A stretch of 64,000 bases of DNA from Clostridium ljungdahlii (lineage in GTDB: Bacteria; Bacillota; Clostridia; Clostridiales; Clostridiaceae): NCBI RefSeq assembly GCF_001636845.1, contig NZ_LITT01000002.1:87120-151119 (forward strand), read 5' to 3'. Of the stretch, positions 18,092 to 28,023 are shown one piece after another. Position numbers and translations under genes: made by a program. The notes beneath the pieces were generated by a model, which had not been told where the DNA came from, did no database searches, and saw only the letters and a program-made list of their open reading frames with translations. The stretch's first letter is position 1, and every line of letters begins with the position of its first letter.

Positions 18092-18883
18092 ATGGATATA
18101 TTAGTATGTATAAAACAGGTACCAGGAACTTCTAAAGTTGAAGTTGATCCTATAACTGGTGTTTTAAAAAGAGAAGGAATAGATTCCAAAATGAATCCTT
18201 ATGATCTGTATGCACTTGAAACTGCACTTAGGATCAAAGAAGAAAAAGGAGGAACAGTAAAAGTTATAAGTATGGGACCTCCCCAAGCTGCTGAAGTTAT
18301 AAAAGAAGCTTATATGATGGGTGCAGATGAAGGTGTGCTTCTTTCAGATAGAAAATTTGCAGGAGCGGATGTACTTGCAACGTCCTATACTATTGCTCAG
18401 GGAATAAAGAAAATGGGACATATAGATTTAATATTATGTGGAAAGCAGACTACAGATGGAGATACTGCACAAGTTGGACCTGAAATGGCTGAATACTTGC
18501 AAATACCACATATAGCTAATGCACTTAGCATAGAAAAGGTTGAAGAAAAATCAATGGTAGTGAAAATGGATATGCCAAATACAGTTGAAGTAGCTGAAAT
18601 AAAATATCCCTGTCTTTTAACAGTGGAAAAAGATATATTTCAGCCTAGACTTCCATCATATAAAAAGAAACTTGAAACCAAAGATAGAGAAGTAAAAGTA
18701 TTTGGGTACAAGGATTTTGAAGATAAGGATGAAAATAAATATGGACTAAATGGTTCTGCAACCCAGGTAGAAAGGATATTCCCACCAGAAGTGAATAATG
18801 ATAAAGAAATGTGGAAGGGAAATGGAATTGAACTTGCAGACAGACTTTCAAAAAAACTTAAAGAACTTAAATTTATAGATTAA
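18092..18883 (+). CDS. etfB: Electron transfer flavoprotein beta subunit of the confurcating lactate dehydrogenase
   Basis: EtfB, 263 residues, starting [20 protein letters not shown] and containing [24 protein letters not shown], the region that binds flavin/AMP in Etf proteins. In bifurcating Etfs the beta-subunit FAD is the site of electron splitting. It is followed by an EtfA with an extra ferredoxin domain and by a GlcD-type dehydrogenase, as in the lctBCD genes of Acetobacterium woodii, where the complex oxidises lactate with NAD while consuming reduced ferredoxin. GGAGG precedes the ATG. Confidence 0.93.
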   Translation: MDILVCIKQVPGTSKVEVDPITGVLKREGIDSKMNPYDLYALETALRIKEEKGGTVKVISMGPPQAAEVIKEAYMMGADEGVLLSDRKFAGADVLATSYTIAQGIKKMGHIDLILCGKQTTDGDTAQVGPEMAEYLQIPHIANALSIEKVEEKSMVVKMDMPNTVEVAEIKYPCLLTVEKDIFQPRLPSYKKKLETKDREVKVFGYKDFEDKDENKYGLNGSATQVERIFPPEVNNDKEMWKGNGIELADRLSKKLKELKFID

Positions 18884-18901
18884 AGTCTAGGAGGAATTGA
18901 T

Positions 18902-20110
18902 ATGGGTAAATTAGTAATAAATGAAAATAAGCTTACTCCTTCAATTATAGAAGAATTGATTGGAATATGTCCATTTGGAGCAATGGAAAATAAAGATGGT
19001 AAATTGGAAATAAGTGCTGCTTGTAAAATGTGCAAGATGTGTGTGAAAAAAGGACCTTGTGGGGTAGTTGAATTTATAGAAGATGAAATTAAGCAAATAG
19101 ATAAAAGTTTGTGGAAGGGAATAGCTGTATATGTAGACCATGTAGAAGGAAATATACATCCTGTAACCTATGAACTTATTGGAAAAGCAAGAGAACTTGC
19201 GGCTAAAATAAAACATCCTGTTTATGCAGTTTTTGTTGGATGCAATATAAAAGACAAAGCAGAAGAATTGCTGCATTATGGTGTAGATGAAGTATTTGTA
19301 TATGATTATAATGAGCTTAAAGATTTTAGAATAGAGCCTTATACTGCAGCTCTTGAAGATTTTATAAACAAAGTAAAACCTTCTACATTTTTGGTTGGCG
19401 CAACTACAGTTGGAAGGTCACTGGCACCTAGAATAGCAGCTAGATTTAGAACTGGGCTTACAGCTGACTGTACTGTACTTGACATGAAGGAAAATACAGA
19501 TCTGGTTCAAATAAGACCTGCATTTGGAGGAAATATAATGGCTCAAATATTGAATCCAAATAACAGGCCACAACTTGCCACTGTTAGATACAAGGTTATG
19601 AATGCACCAGATAGATCAGAGAAAATATCAGGTAAAATAACTGTAGAATCTATGGATAAAAATAAACTTAAATCAAATATAGAAGTATTAAAAATAATCA
19701 AGAAGAAAATTGAAGAGGAAATATCTGAAGCTGATGTAATAGTTGCAGCAGGAAGAGGAGTTAAATCCGAGAAGGATATGGAACTTATAAAAGAACTTGC
19801 TAGTTTAGTCGGAGGACAAGTTGCTTGTACAAGACCTCTTATAGAAGCAGGGTGGTTAGATGCAAAGAGACAGATTGGTCTTAGTGGAAGAACAGTTAAA
19901 CCAAAACTTATAATAACTTGTGGTATATCCGGTGCTATACAGTTTGTAGCAGGAATGAACAATTCAGATTTGATTGTTGCAATAAACAAAGATCCAAAAG
20001 CTCCTATATTTAATGTAGCAAACATAGGCATTGTAGGAGACATATATGAAATTATACCTAAACTTATAGAAAATATAAAGTCTGGTAAAAATTTGTGTGA
20101 AGCAATTTAA
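18902..20110 (+). CDS. etfA: Electron transfer flavoprotein alpha subunit with N-terminal ferredoxin-like domain
   Basis: EtfA, 402 residues. The first 65 residues form a ferredoxin-like extension with Cys residues in ICPFGAM, ACKMCKMCVKKGPCGVVEF. The Etf alpha/beta domain and the C-terminal FAD-binding domain follow (TRPLIEAGWLDAKRQIGLSG, GISGAIQFVAGM). Such extensions occur in Etfs of confurcating lactate dehydrogenase and caffeyl-CoA reductase, where the cluster is thought to take electrons from ferredoxin. It lies 18 bp after etfB and 27 bp before the dehydrogenase gene. Confidence 0.93.
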   Translation: MGKLVINENKLTPSIIEELIGICPFGAMENKDGKLEISAACKMCKMCVKKGPCGVVEFIEDEIKQIDKSLWKGIAVYVDHVEGNIHPVTYELIGKARELAAKIKHPVYAVFVGCNIKDKAEELLHYGVDEVFVYDYNELKDFRIEPYTAALEDFINKVKPSTFLVGATTVGRSLAPRIAARFRTGLTADCTVLDMKENTDLVQIRPAFGGNIMAQILNPNNRPQLATVRYKVMNAPDRSEKISGKITVESMDKNKLKSNIEVLKIIKKKIEEEISEADVIVAAGRGVKSEKDMELIKELASLVGGQVACTRPLIEAGWLDAKRQIGLSGRTVKPKLIITCGISGAIQFVAGMNNSDLIVAINKDPKAPIFNVANIGIVGDIYEIIPKLIENIKSGKNLCEAI

Positions 20111-20137
20111 GACATATTTTAGTTTGGAGGAAATGAT

Positions 20138-21550
20138 ATGGAAAAGTGTATTGAAAAGTATAAAAAATTGGACAATACTGATATAGATTTTTTAATAGAT
20201 TTACTTGGAAAAGATAGAGTTTTTGTGGGAGAAGATATAAACGCAGATTACAGCCATGATGAACTAGGCGGCGTAAGTAAATATCCTGATGCAATGGTGG
20301 AAGTGCTGAGTGCACAAGAAGTATCAAAGATAATGGCCTATGCATATAAAAACAACATTCCAGTAGTGGCAAGAGGGTCAGGCACCGGTCTTGTTGGTTC
20401 ATCTGTTCCAATAGAAGGCGGAATAATGATAAATTTAACAAAGATGAACAATATACTTGAATTGGATGAAGATAATCTTACATTGACATTAGAACCAGGA
20501 GTTCTTCTAATGGATATAGGTAAATTTGTAGAAAGTCATGATTTGTTTTACCCACCAGATCCTGGTGAGAAATCTGCAACAATCGGTGGAAATGTAAGTA
20601 CTAATGCAGGAGGAATGAGAGCTGTCAAATATGGAGTTACAAGGGATTATGTAAGAGGAGTTGAAGTAGTTCTTCCTAATGGTAAAATATTAGAATTTGG
20701 TGGAAAAATTGTAAAAAATAGCTCCGGTTATAGCATAAAGGATTTGATATGTGGTTCAGAAGGTACACTAGGAATAATTACAAAAATAATATTGAAACTA
20801 GTTCCACTTCCTAAAAAATCAATAAGCCTTCTTATACCATTCCCTGACTTAAATAGGGCTATAAGCACGGTACCTAAAATAATAAAGTCAAAATCTGTGC
20901 CTACTGCTATAGAATTTATGCAAAGAGAAGTAATACTTGCAGCAGAAGAGTTTTTAGGCAAGAAATTCCCAGATAACTCTTCGGATGCCTATTTACTACT
21001 TACATTTGATGGAAATAGCAAAGAGCAAATAGAAGCAGATTATGAAAAGGTAGCAGATATATGCTTAAAAGAAGGTGCGCTGGACGTATATATTACAGAT
21101 ACTGATGAAAGAAAGGAATCCGTTTGGTCTGCAAGAGGTGCTTTCCTTGAAGCCGTTAAGGCAACTACTACGGAAATGGATGAATGTGATGTTGTAGTAC
21201 CTAGAAATAGGGTAGCGGAATTTGTTAAATACACAAATGAAGTTCAAGATAAATTTAATATTAGAATAAGAAGCTTTGGACACGCAGGTGATGGAAATTT
21301 ACACGTTTATATTTTAAGAGATGACTTGTCAGAGGATGAGTGGCATAAAAGATTAAGCGGCGTATTTGACTGCTTGTACAAAAAATCTGAAGAACTGGAA
21401 GGTGCAGTTTCAGGAGAACATGGAATAGGATATGCTAAAAAGAAATATATAAGAAGACAATATGGAGAAGATTATATTGAACTTATGAGAAATATAAAAC
21501 TTGCATTTGATCCTAAAAATATACTAAATCCAGATAAGGTATGTGAATAA
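20138..21550 (+). CDS. lctD: FAD-linked lactate dehydrogenase subunit (GlcD family)
   Basis: Oxidises lactate to pyruvate and passes electrons to the Etf pair. The 470-residue protein has the PCMH-type FAD-binding domain ([52 protein letters not shown]) and the C-terminal FAD-oxidase domain with [14 protein letters not shown] and [13 protein letters not shown]. These are shared with GlcD and D-lactate dehydrogenases. It is the last gene of the operon and is followed by a long hairpin. LarA would supply whichever isomer it prefers. Confidence 0.93.
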   Translation: MEKCIEKYKKLDNTDIDFLIDLLGKDRVFVGEDINADYSHDELGGVSKYPDAMVEVLSAQEVSKIMAYAYKNNIPVVARGSGTGLVGSSVPIEGGIMINLTKMNNILELDEDNLTLTLEPGVLLMDIGKFVESHDLFYPPDPGEKSATIGGNVSTNAGGMRAVKYGVTRDYVRGVEVVLPNGKILEFGGKIVKNSSGYSIKDLICGSEGTLGIITKIILKLVPLPKKSISLLIPFPDLNRAISTVPKIIKSKSVPTAIEFMQREVILAAEEFLGKKFPDNSSDAYLLLTFDGNSKEQIEADYEKVADICLKEGALDVYITDTDERKESVWSARGAFLEAVKATTTEMDECDVVVPRNRVAEFVKYTNEVQDKFNIRIRSFGHAGDGNLHVYILRDDLSEDEWHKRLSGVFDCLYKKSEELEGAVSGEHGIGYAKKKYIRRQYGEDYIELMRNIKLAFDPKNILNPDKVCE

Positions 21551-21591
21551 TTATAGTAGATCTCTAAAGAAAATTTGACACATGCAGTGGG

Positions 21592-21670
21592 ATATACTGC
21601 CAATTTGAACACCGTTAAGACTTATGAAAAAGTTTTTAAATGTGTTTTCAATTTTGGCGGTATATTTTTG
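21592..21670 (+). terminator. Long-hairpin terminator of the lactate operon
   Basis: ATATACTGCCAA (21592-21603) pairs with TTGGCGGTATAT (21654-21665), with one G-U pair, and is followed by TTTTTG. The loop is long (about 50 nt), with additional pairing between TTGAA and TTCAA at its base. Confidence 0.6.
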
Positions 21671-21710
21671 TATAAGTTTAAATTGCATTTAAAAGCTGCA
21701 TACATGAGAG

Positions 21711-22688
21711 TTATTTTGCTAAATCAATAATAGATTTAAATACTTGTGCTAATTTTTCTGATTTGCCAACTGCCCAAAAATGTATGAAGAATAGTCGAGG
21801 AACTTCTGTAAGCATATGATTGTGAATAGCAGTTATATAAATATTATTTTTTCTTAAAATACTTGTAACTGGATTAACTTCATTTGCTAATAAAACAAAA
21901 TCACCCGTTGTGGCAACGATCTGTCCTATTGATTGAAAATTAATGGCATGTGATATCCCCATGGCTGGAGATAACTGCTGACCATTTTCTGAAATTATTA
22001 TAGTTCTTGGAACTGATAACTGCAGCACTGTATCTTTATGGGAACCTTTGTGTCCTAAAATATTTTCAATTGCCTTCCAATCAACTTGAGATGGAGGCTG
22101 TTGTTTTTTTATGTTAAAGGGAGTTGAGGTTAAAGAAAGTGCATTTCTTACACCTTGAGCAAGTTTAATTGGATCTCCTTCTCCTTTAATATGCAGGTAC
22201 ATAATTCGTGGTGATTCATACAGTAGATGGTTATGAAGCCCTGTTACTTCAATTCCATTTTCAATTAGGCTTGATATAACAGGACCTACTTCATTTTCCA
22301 ATAAAACAAGATCTCCCATCATCATGCTGTGATTTTCTAATTGATTAAAGGCTACCCAGGAGGTCAGTGCTAGATCAGGTTCTATTATAATGCCATCTAT
22401 TCTAACCTTCAAATCAAAACGTGGAAAAGTAAATTTAAAAACTCCTCCAGCAGTAGTACCTTCTTGAGAGAAAATTTTCTTTATGGTTTTTAAATCATAT
22501 TGTTCTCTATGATTTCTAAAATTTAAGTCCTTATTTGATATTCCAATTGGAACTAATAATTCTTGTCCTTCAGATATTTGATGTGGCTCAAATATATTAT
22601 TAGACATTGCAAGCATTCCAGCACAAATTCCGAAATGATGTGCTATAGCATATAGTGTATCACCATGTTTAACTTTATAAGTTATCAT
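21711..22688 (-). CDS. LysM domain fused to two DUF1259 domains
   Basis: A 325-residue protein with no signal peptide seen. An N-terminal LysM motif (YKVKHGDTLYAIAHHFGICA...GQELLVPIG, residues 4-50) is followed by two copies of the DUF1259 (LppY/LpqO-like) domain, about 65-190 and 200-325. Each copy has the hallmark GDLVLLENEVGPVISSLIEN or GDFVLLANEVNPVTSILRKN, followed by GLHNHLLYESPR or AIHNHMLTEVPR. The His-rich HNH segments suggest metal or ligand binding, but the function is unknown. The ATG at 22688 has GGAGAG upstream. It is transcribed divergently from the hemerythrin gene. Confidence 0.78.
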   Translation of the reverse strand: MITYKVKHGDTLYAIAHHFGICAGMLAMSNNIFEPHQISEGQELLVPIGISNKDLNFRNHREQYDLKTIKKIFSQEGTTAGGVFKFTFPRFDLKVRIDGIIIEPDLALTSWVAFNQLENHSMMMGDLVLLENEVGPVISSLIENGIEVTGLHNHLLYESPRIMYLHIKGEGDPIKLAQGVRNALSLTSTPFNIKKQQPPSQVDWKAIENILGHKGSHKDTVLQLSVPRTIIISENGQQLSPAMGISHAINFQSIGQIVATTGDFVLLANEVNPVTSILRKNNIYITAIHNHMLTEVPRLFFIHFWAVGKSEKLAQVFKSIIDLAK

Positions 22689-22887
22689 GAAGCTTCTCTC
22701 CTACTGATTAATAAATCTTCTTTATTACTCTATTCGTTACTTTATTAAATAGTTACCAAGAAACACTGAAAAACGAATAACTAAACATTTGAATATTAAC
22801 TGATTTTTGTTTTTATATCTAAGGATACTTAATATAAAAAAGGCTAATCCTATAATAGTATAAGTATAACAAGAAAGGTATGAGTTT

Positions 22888-23442
22888 ATGGATGGAATTG
22901 ATTTAATGATTGAGGAACATAAAAACATAAAAAGAATGTTAGTGGTTATTAGAAAAGCATGTTTAGGTATTATGAATGGAAAAGAAATTGATTACGGGGA
23001 TTTTGAAAAGATAATTGACTTTGTAAGAAATTATGCAGATAAAAATCATCATGAGAAGGAAGAAAAAATCTTATTCAATAGAATGATAGATGAGATTGGA
23101 GGAGCAGCTGAGAAATTAGTTAAGTTTGGAATGCTTGTTGAACATGACTTTGGAAGACTACATATTAAGGAGCTTGAGGAAGGAATTGCTAGGGTTAAGG
23201 CCGGTGACAATGAGGCCAAACTTGACGTAATTGCTAATGCTATATCTTATACACATTTATTGAGTAGGCATATAGATAGGGAAGATAATGTTGTTTATTC
23301 TTTTGCCAAGAGAGGACTTTGCGAAGAAACATTAAATAAAGTCAATATAGAATGTGATAAATTCGAAGAAAAAATGTATAGAGATGGTGTTCAGAATAAG
23401 TATATTCAGATATTAAAATTGCTTGAACAAAAGTACAAGTAA
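22888..23442 (+). CDS. Hemerythrin-domain protein
   Basis: A 184-residue four-helix protein with the diiron-binding histidines and carboxylates of hemerythrin: IEEHKNIKRM, NHHEKEEKILF, LVEHDFGRLH and LLSRHIDREDNVVY. In anaerobes such proteins bind O2 or nitric oxide and are thought to protect against oxidative stress. The start ATG has AAAGG upstream. The Bacillota YtfE/DUF438-type relatives are the nearest comparison, but this protein has a single domain. Confidence 0.85.
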   Translation: MDGIDLMIEEHKNIKRMLVVIRKACLGIMNGKEIDYGDFEKIIDFVRNYADKNHHEKEEKILFNRMIDEIGGAAEKLVKFGMLVEHDFGRLHIKELEEGIARVKAGDNEAKLDVIANAISYTHLLSRHIDREDNVVYSFAKRGLCEETLNKVNIECDKFEEKMYRDGVQNKYIQILKLLEQKYK

Positions 23443-23586
23443 GATCTAATTACTTGTAAAAATTAACTGTAGTTTTATCAACCATGTGCAAAAGACAAAA
23501 AATGGTTATTGAGGAGTTTTATGTTGAAGTACATGAATACATCTCACCTTTATTTACGATACTGAGAAAAATCTGTCCTAAGAATT

Positions 23587-23994
23587 TTATTTAATGTGAA
23601 ATTTCTTTAAATACTCTCGTTGTCCACCCTTTTTAACCAATGCCCAGTCTGGTTCAAGAGAGGTCCGCATTTTTTTAAGCAAAGTTAGTAAGACTTTTTG
23701 ATCTTCCCTGGATATATCTTGCAGTGATACTTTGCTTGAATATTTTTCTTCTTCATGCAAAATTTCATATACTTCCTGCCCTTTTTTGGTAGGGAATAGA
23801 AGCGAAATTTTTCTGTTATTTGGATCATTTTTCTTACTAATAAAACCAGATCGTTCTAGTTTTTGAATAGCTCTTGAGGCTGTTGCACGGTCTACTTTTA
23901 GTATTTCTGATACTCGTTCCTGTATAATTCCAGGATTTTTACAAATTCTGACTAAATATGCATAAAAGGCAAGTAAGTTGATTAAACACCTCAC
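23587..23994 (-). CDS. MarR-family regulator, apparently short at the N-terminus
   Basis: The DNA-binding winged helix is clear (NPGIIQERVSEILKVDRATA, SRAIQKLERSGFISKKNDPN), followed by the C-terminal dimerisation helices, 135 residues in total. Typical MarR proteins have about 30 residues before the segment matching AFYAYLVRICKNPG; here only about 8 remain and a stop lies just upstream in frame. The GTG start at 23994 is weak. A 19-bp palindrome about 80 bp upstream (24072-24090) is a plausible autoregulatory operator. The gene may be a decayed or 5'-truncated copy, or a short variant. Confidence 0.6.
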   Translation of the reverse strand: MRCLINLLAFYAYLVRICKNPGIIQERVSEILKVDRATASRAIQKLERSGFISKKNDPNNRKISLLFPTKKGQEVYEILHEEEKYSSKVSLQDISREDQKVLLTLLKKMRTSLEPDWALVKKGGQREYLKKFHIK

Positions 23995-24071
23995 TATTCA
24001 TAAATTGAATTTTGGGGTGTTTTTAATTATATTTTTACATTTATATAAAAATAAGCAGGTAGTTTCAAATT

Positions 24072-24090
24072 TAATTTGCAGTGCAAATTA
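24072..24090. promoter_or_regulatory. 19-bp palindrome, candidate MarR operator
   Basis: TAATTTGCAGTGCAAATTA is a perfect inverted repeat around a central G, the size and base composition of MarR-family operators. It lies between the divergent MarR gene and the ywbE-rsuA genes. Confidence 0.55.
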
Positions 24091-24259
24091 TGAATTGAAG
24101 AACACACACATCTTTAATTGACATAAATCTTAATAAGCTATAACATATGTATTGGATTTCTATCAAATATACTTTGTATAATATTTCCTTTCCTCAATAA
24201 ACTGCCCATGTGAAGACAGTGGCAAAGCAATATAAAAAATAAAAAAGAGGAGTAATATT

Positions 24260-24463
24260 ATGGATGGAACAATACGAAAAAATATAAAAGTAGGAACAAA
24301 AGTCTTAGTTGTACAAAAGCAAGATCAGCGTTCTGGAAAATTAACTGAGGGTGTAGTGCAAAGGATACTTACAAACTCAGAGGTTCATCCTCGAGGCATC
24401 AAAGTTATGCTTGAAGGTGGTATTGTAGGAAGGGTTAAAGAAATTAAATATGAGATTAGATAA
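24260..24463 (+). CDS. ywbE: YwbE-family small protein (DUF2196)
   Basis: A 67-residue basic protein matching the YwbE family of Gram-positive bacteria (IKVGTKVLVVQKQDQRSGKL, TEGVVQRILTNSEVHPRGIK, VMLEGGIVGRVKEI). The SH3/KOW-like pattern hints at RNA or protein contact, but the function is unknown. GAGGAG precedes the ATG. Its last 14 bases overlap the start of the pseudouridine synthase gene, suggesting coupled translation and a shared RNA-related role. Confidence 0.85.
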   Translation: MDGTIRKNIKVGTKVLVVQKQDQRSGKLTEGVVQRILTNSEVHPRGIKVMLEGGIVGRVKEIKYEIR

Positions 24464-25223
24464 ATTTTTAGCAGAATCATCCGTTGGAAGAAGGAAAAAG
24501 GTTAGGACTTATATCAAAGAAGGTATGGTTAAGGTAAATGGAGACGTGATAACAGAACCGGCAATAGAAATTAACGAAAGTTCTGATATTATTGAATATC
24601 TTGGTAAAGTAGTTACTTATACTGGAAAAGTATATTATATGTTTAATAAACCTGCTGGCTATATTACTGCAAGGAAAGATAAAGCTCATAAAACAGTATT
24701 TGATTTTTTTAACGATGTTAACATGAATGGAGTATTTCATGTTGGAAGATTAGACAAAGATACAGAAGGATTATTGCTTTTTACCAACGATGGTGAATTT
24801 GAACATCAATTAATGTATCCCCAAAAGCATGTTGAAAAAACTTATTTTTTTTGGGCTTTGGGTTCTTTAGATGAGGAAGATAGGAAGCAATTAGAGCAAG
24901 GAATTTACATAGGAAAAGGTAAAATACTAACGAAGCCTGCAAAAATAGAAGTCCAAAAATGTGGAATGTATAAAGAGTTTAAACATGAAATGCCTGTCCC
25001 AAATTTACACAATATAGATTCAAAACATTATAATCAGTCCGTTGTTTCTGGATATCTTACTATTTCAGAGGGGCGTAAGCACCAAGTGAAGCGTATGTTA
25101 AAGGCAGTAGGCTGTTATGTAGTGTATTTAAAAAGAGTTTCCATTGGAGGGTTAATGTTAGATGAATCATTGGAAAAGGGTCAGTATCGATTCTTGACAG
25201 AAGTGGAAATTCAAAAGTTATAG
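24450..25223 (+). CDS. RsuA-type pseudouridine synthase
   Basis: Converts a specific uridine of ribosomal RNA to pseudouridine. The 257-residue protein has an N-terminal S4 RNA-binding domain (MRLDKFLAESSVGRRKKVRT, residues 1-60) and a catalytic domain with GRLDKDTEGLLLFTNDGEFE, whose Asp is the nucleophile. It belongs to the RsuA/RluB group; the RsuA-like 16S target is likely but not proven. It overlaps ywbE by 14 bp. Confidence 0.88.
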   Translation: MRLDKFLAESSVGRRKKVRTYIKEGMVKVNGDVITEPAIEINESSDIIEYLGKVVTYTGKVYYMFNKPAGYITARKDKAHKTVFDFFNDVNMNGVFHVGRLDKDTEGLLLFTNDGEFEHQLMYPQKHVEKTYFFWALGSLDEEDRKQLEQGIYIGKGKILTKPAKIEVQKCGMYKEFKHEMPVPNLHNIDSKHYNQSVVSGYLTISEGRKHQVKRMLKAVGCYVVYLKRVSIGGLMLDESLEKGQYRFLTEVEIQKL

Positions 25224-25323
25224 GGAGAATATCACACTAATTTTTTGTAGGTAAAGTATAAAATAGGTTATAATAAATAAAAGATGCTCTAGATAATAAT
25301 TTTTTGTAGAAGGATGAAATTTT

Positions 25324-28005
25324 ATGATATTACATAGTAAAGAAAAAACAGAAAATAAGAGATTAATTGTTTCTCTTAAAGAAAACGGATCTTTTGAACT
25401 TGATTTTGAGGTTACAAAAGCGCAGGTTGATGAAAGTGAGATTACATTATTTAAGAAAATATATAAGCAATTCATAGAAAATGATATTAAATCACTTTTT
25501 TATATGGGATTTTTAAAAAAAACAGAGGCTGAATCTGAGTCTTTTAATTTTTTAAGGCTTATTGCAGCTAGCTTTGTAAAAAAATTATCTATGAATGTCG
25601 ATATTGAAGCTTTGCGTGAAAAAATTGTAGTCCCTATAGAAGATGAAGAAATTAACCATATACTTGATATTGCACCATATTTAAATGGTTCTGAGTACCT
25701 AAGCTATAATTGGATCCAACAGGTATGGAAAAAACTTAATAAATGCTTTTGCCAAATGATTAGTGATTACAAAGGAACTGTTCAAGAATTTTTAACTTCT
25801 TTTAATCCTGATATACATGTTGCTGGAAAAGTTTTTTTTCACTTGGTTGAAAGTAAAAAGGAGGACTATCCTTTTGCTTTTTTAGCAACTTATTCTACAT
25901 ATGTTTCAAAGGATGGTACATCAAAACACCTGCCGCTTAAAAATGCACTTATTGAATATGGGGAAAATAGTGAAAAAATTTTAGAATTACTTTCTACAGT
26001 AAATAAGGCTTGCGAAAAAAGTTCTTTTATTTCAGAGCTTGTTGAGTCTGGTGAGATATTCCACCCACTTGGATTAAACGCTAATGAAGCCTATACTTTT
26101 TTAAAGGAAATACCTTTGTATGAAGAATCAGGTATTTTATGTCGTGTTCCTAAGTGGTGGAAAAACAAATCAGATTCATTAAAGATGTCTATAAGTGTTG
26201 GAGAGAAAAATCCATCAAGGGTAAATTTTGATGCTTTAGTAGATTTTAATGCCGAATTATTTCTTGGTGAAGAATCTATTGATGCCGTTGAAATTAAAAA
26301 ACTTCTTTCAGAAGCAGAAGGACTTGCTTTTATAAAGGGAAAATGGGTGGAAGTAAATCACGAAAAATTGAAAGAAATGCTTAAGGCTTATGAGAAAGCA
26401 CAAAAACTCATGAGTAAAAAAGATGTAAATTTAATTGAAGCTATGCGTTTTGAGTTAAATGCTCCTAAAATATTAAATATGACCGATGATACTTGTAAAC
26501 TTGAAATAACTAATGGACAGTGGCTTAATTCAGTAGTTACAAGATTAACTCATCCAGATACAATTGAAACTATTCCAAGTGGAGCTGATTTTCATGCTAA
26601 TTTAAGAGAATATCAAGCAAGAGGATTAAGCTGGCTCAATTTTATGAAAAAACTTGGACTTGGTGCATGTTTAGCAGATGATATGGGGCTTGGAAAAACT
26701 ATACAAGTTATTGCTTTACTTAATTATATCAGAACTAATGAGCATGAAAAAACACTGCTCATCGTTCCGGCATCGCTTATTGCGAATTGGATGAGTGAAA
26801 TTGTAAAATTTGCACCTTCATTAAAGTATTATGTTATACATCCTTCAGAAAATAAAAGTTTAGAGGATGTAGATGAAAGTATTGTAGAAAAATATGATAT
26901 TTTTATAACTACCTATGGTATGCTTTCAAAGCATGAATGGTTAAAGAATGTAAACTGGGATTCATTAGTTCTAGATGAAGCTCAGGCAATTAAGAATCCA
27001 GGAACCAAACAGACAAGGCTTGTGAAGCAATTAAAAGCTTCTTATAGAATTGCTATGACAGGTACACCTATAGAAAACAGACTTTCTGATCTGTGGTCAT
27101 TGTTTGATTTTTTAAATAAAGGTCTCCTTGGCACAGCGAAAGAATTCTCTAATTTTGCGAAAAAGCTTAAGGAAAATGAAGAGAATTATGGTAGATTAAA
27201 AAAAGTAGTGAGTCCATTTATTCTTAGAAGATTGAAAACGGATAAGACAGTTATTTCGGATTTACCAGACAAAATTGAAATGAAAACTTATGCAGAACTT
27301 ACTAAAAAGCAGGTAGTTCTTTACAATAAACTTGTGAAGGATTTGAAAGTAAAACTTGAATCTACTGGAGAGGGTATAGAGCGTAAAGGACTTGTACTTT
27401 CATCTATTATGAAATTTAAACAAATATGCAATCATCCATCACAGTATATGGGTCAGGATTATTATAATGAAAAAGAAAGCGGTAAATTTGCAAGACTTCG
27501 TGAAATTTGTGAAACAATTTATGAAAAGAGAGAAAGAGTTCTTGTATTTACACAATTTAAAGAAATAACTGAACCACTAAGTCATTTTCTTGAAAATGTA
27601 TTTCAGCATAAAGGACTTGTACTACATGGAGGAACTAGTGTTAAGAAGAGAAAGGAAATGGTAGAAAAATTTCAAGGAAGTGAATACGTACCTTTTATGG
27701 TGCTTTCTATTAAAGCAGGTGGTGTAGGATTAAATCTTACTTCAGCTAATCATGTTATTCATTTTGATAGATGGTGGAATCCGGCTGTTGAAAATCAAGC
27801 AACGGACAGAGCCTTTAGAATAGGTCAAATGAAAAATGTAATAGTTCATAAATTTATTACAAAAGGTACAATTGAAGAAAAAATTGATTTGATGATTGAG
27901 GATAAAACCAAATTAACTAAAGAAATTATGCCTGACACTAAGGAAAATTGGATTACTGAAATGGACAATAAACAGCTTATGGATTTGTTTAGATTGTCAA
28001 TATGA
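25324..28005 (+). CDS. SNF2-family helicase-like protein
   Basis: An 893-residue DNA-translocase-type ATPase. The C-terminal half holds the motifs: YQARGLSWLNFMKKLGLGAC near 437, DDMGLGKTIQ (Walker A) near 455, DEAQAIKNP (Walker B), MTGTPIENRLSDLWSLFDFL, RRLKTD, and the helicase C motifs ILSIKAGGVGLNLTSA-like and DRAFRIGQ. The N-terminal half is a clostridial SNF2-associated region without an obvious enzyme motif. The SWIM zinc-finger protein at 28024 begins 18 bp downstream, so the two probably act together, as SWIM and SNF2 domains are fused in other proteins including the one at 29995. Confidence 0.88.
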   Translation: MILHSKEKTENKRLIVSLKENGSFELDFEVTKAQVDESEITLFKKIYKQFIENDIKSLFYMGFLKKTEAESESFNFLRLIAASFVKKLSMNVDIEALREKIVVPIEDEEINHILDIAPYLNGSEYLSYNWIQQVWKKLNKCFCQMISDYKGTVQEFLTSFNPDIHVAGKVFFHLVESKKEDYPFAFLATYSTYVSKDGTSKHLPLKNALIEYGENSEKILELLSTVNKACEKSSFISELVESGEIFHPLGLNANEAYTFLKEIPLYEESGILCRVPKWWKNKSDSLKMSISVGEKNPSRVNFDALVDFNAELFLGEESIDAVEIKKLLSEAEGLAFIKGKWVEVNHEKLKEMLKAYEKAQKLMSKKDVNLIEAMRFELNAPKILNMTDDTCKLEITNGQWLNSVVTRLTHPDTIETIPSGADFHANLREYQARGLSWLNFMKKLGLGACLADDMGLGKTIQVIALLNYIRTNEHEKTLLIVPASLIANWMSEIVKFAPSLKYYVIHPSENKSLEDVDESIVEKYDIFITTYGMLSKHEWLKNVNWDSLVLDEAQAIKNPGTKQTRLVKQLKASYRIAMTGTPIENRLSDLWSLFDFLNKGLLGTAKEFSNFAKKLKENEENYGRLKKVVSPFILRRLKTDKTVISDLPDKIEMKTYAELTKKQVVLYNKLVKDLKVKLESTGEGIERKGLVLSSIMKFKQICNHPSQYMGQDYYNEKESGKFARLREICETIYEKRERVLVFTQFKEITEPLSHFLENVFQHKGLVLHGGTSVKKRKEMVEKFQGSEYVPFMVLSIKAGGVGLNLTSANHVIHFDRWWNPAVENQATDRAFRIGQMKNVIVHKFITKGTIEEKIDLMIEDKTKLTKEIMPDTKENWITEMDNKQLMDLFRLSI

Positions 28006-28023
28006 TGTATGGAGGTAGATTGA

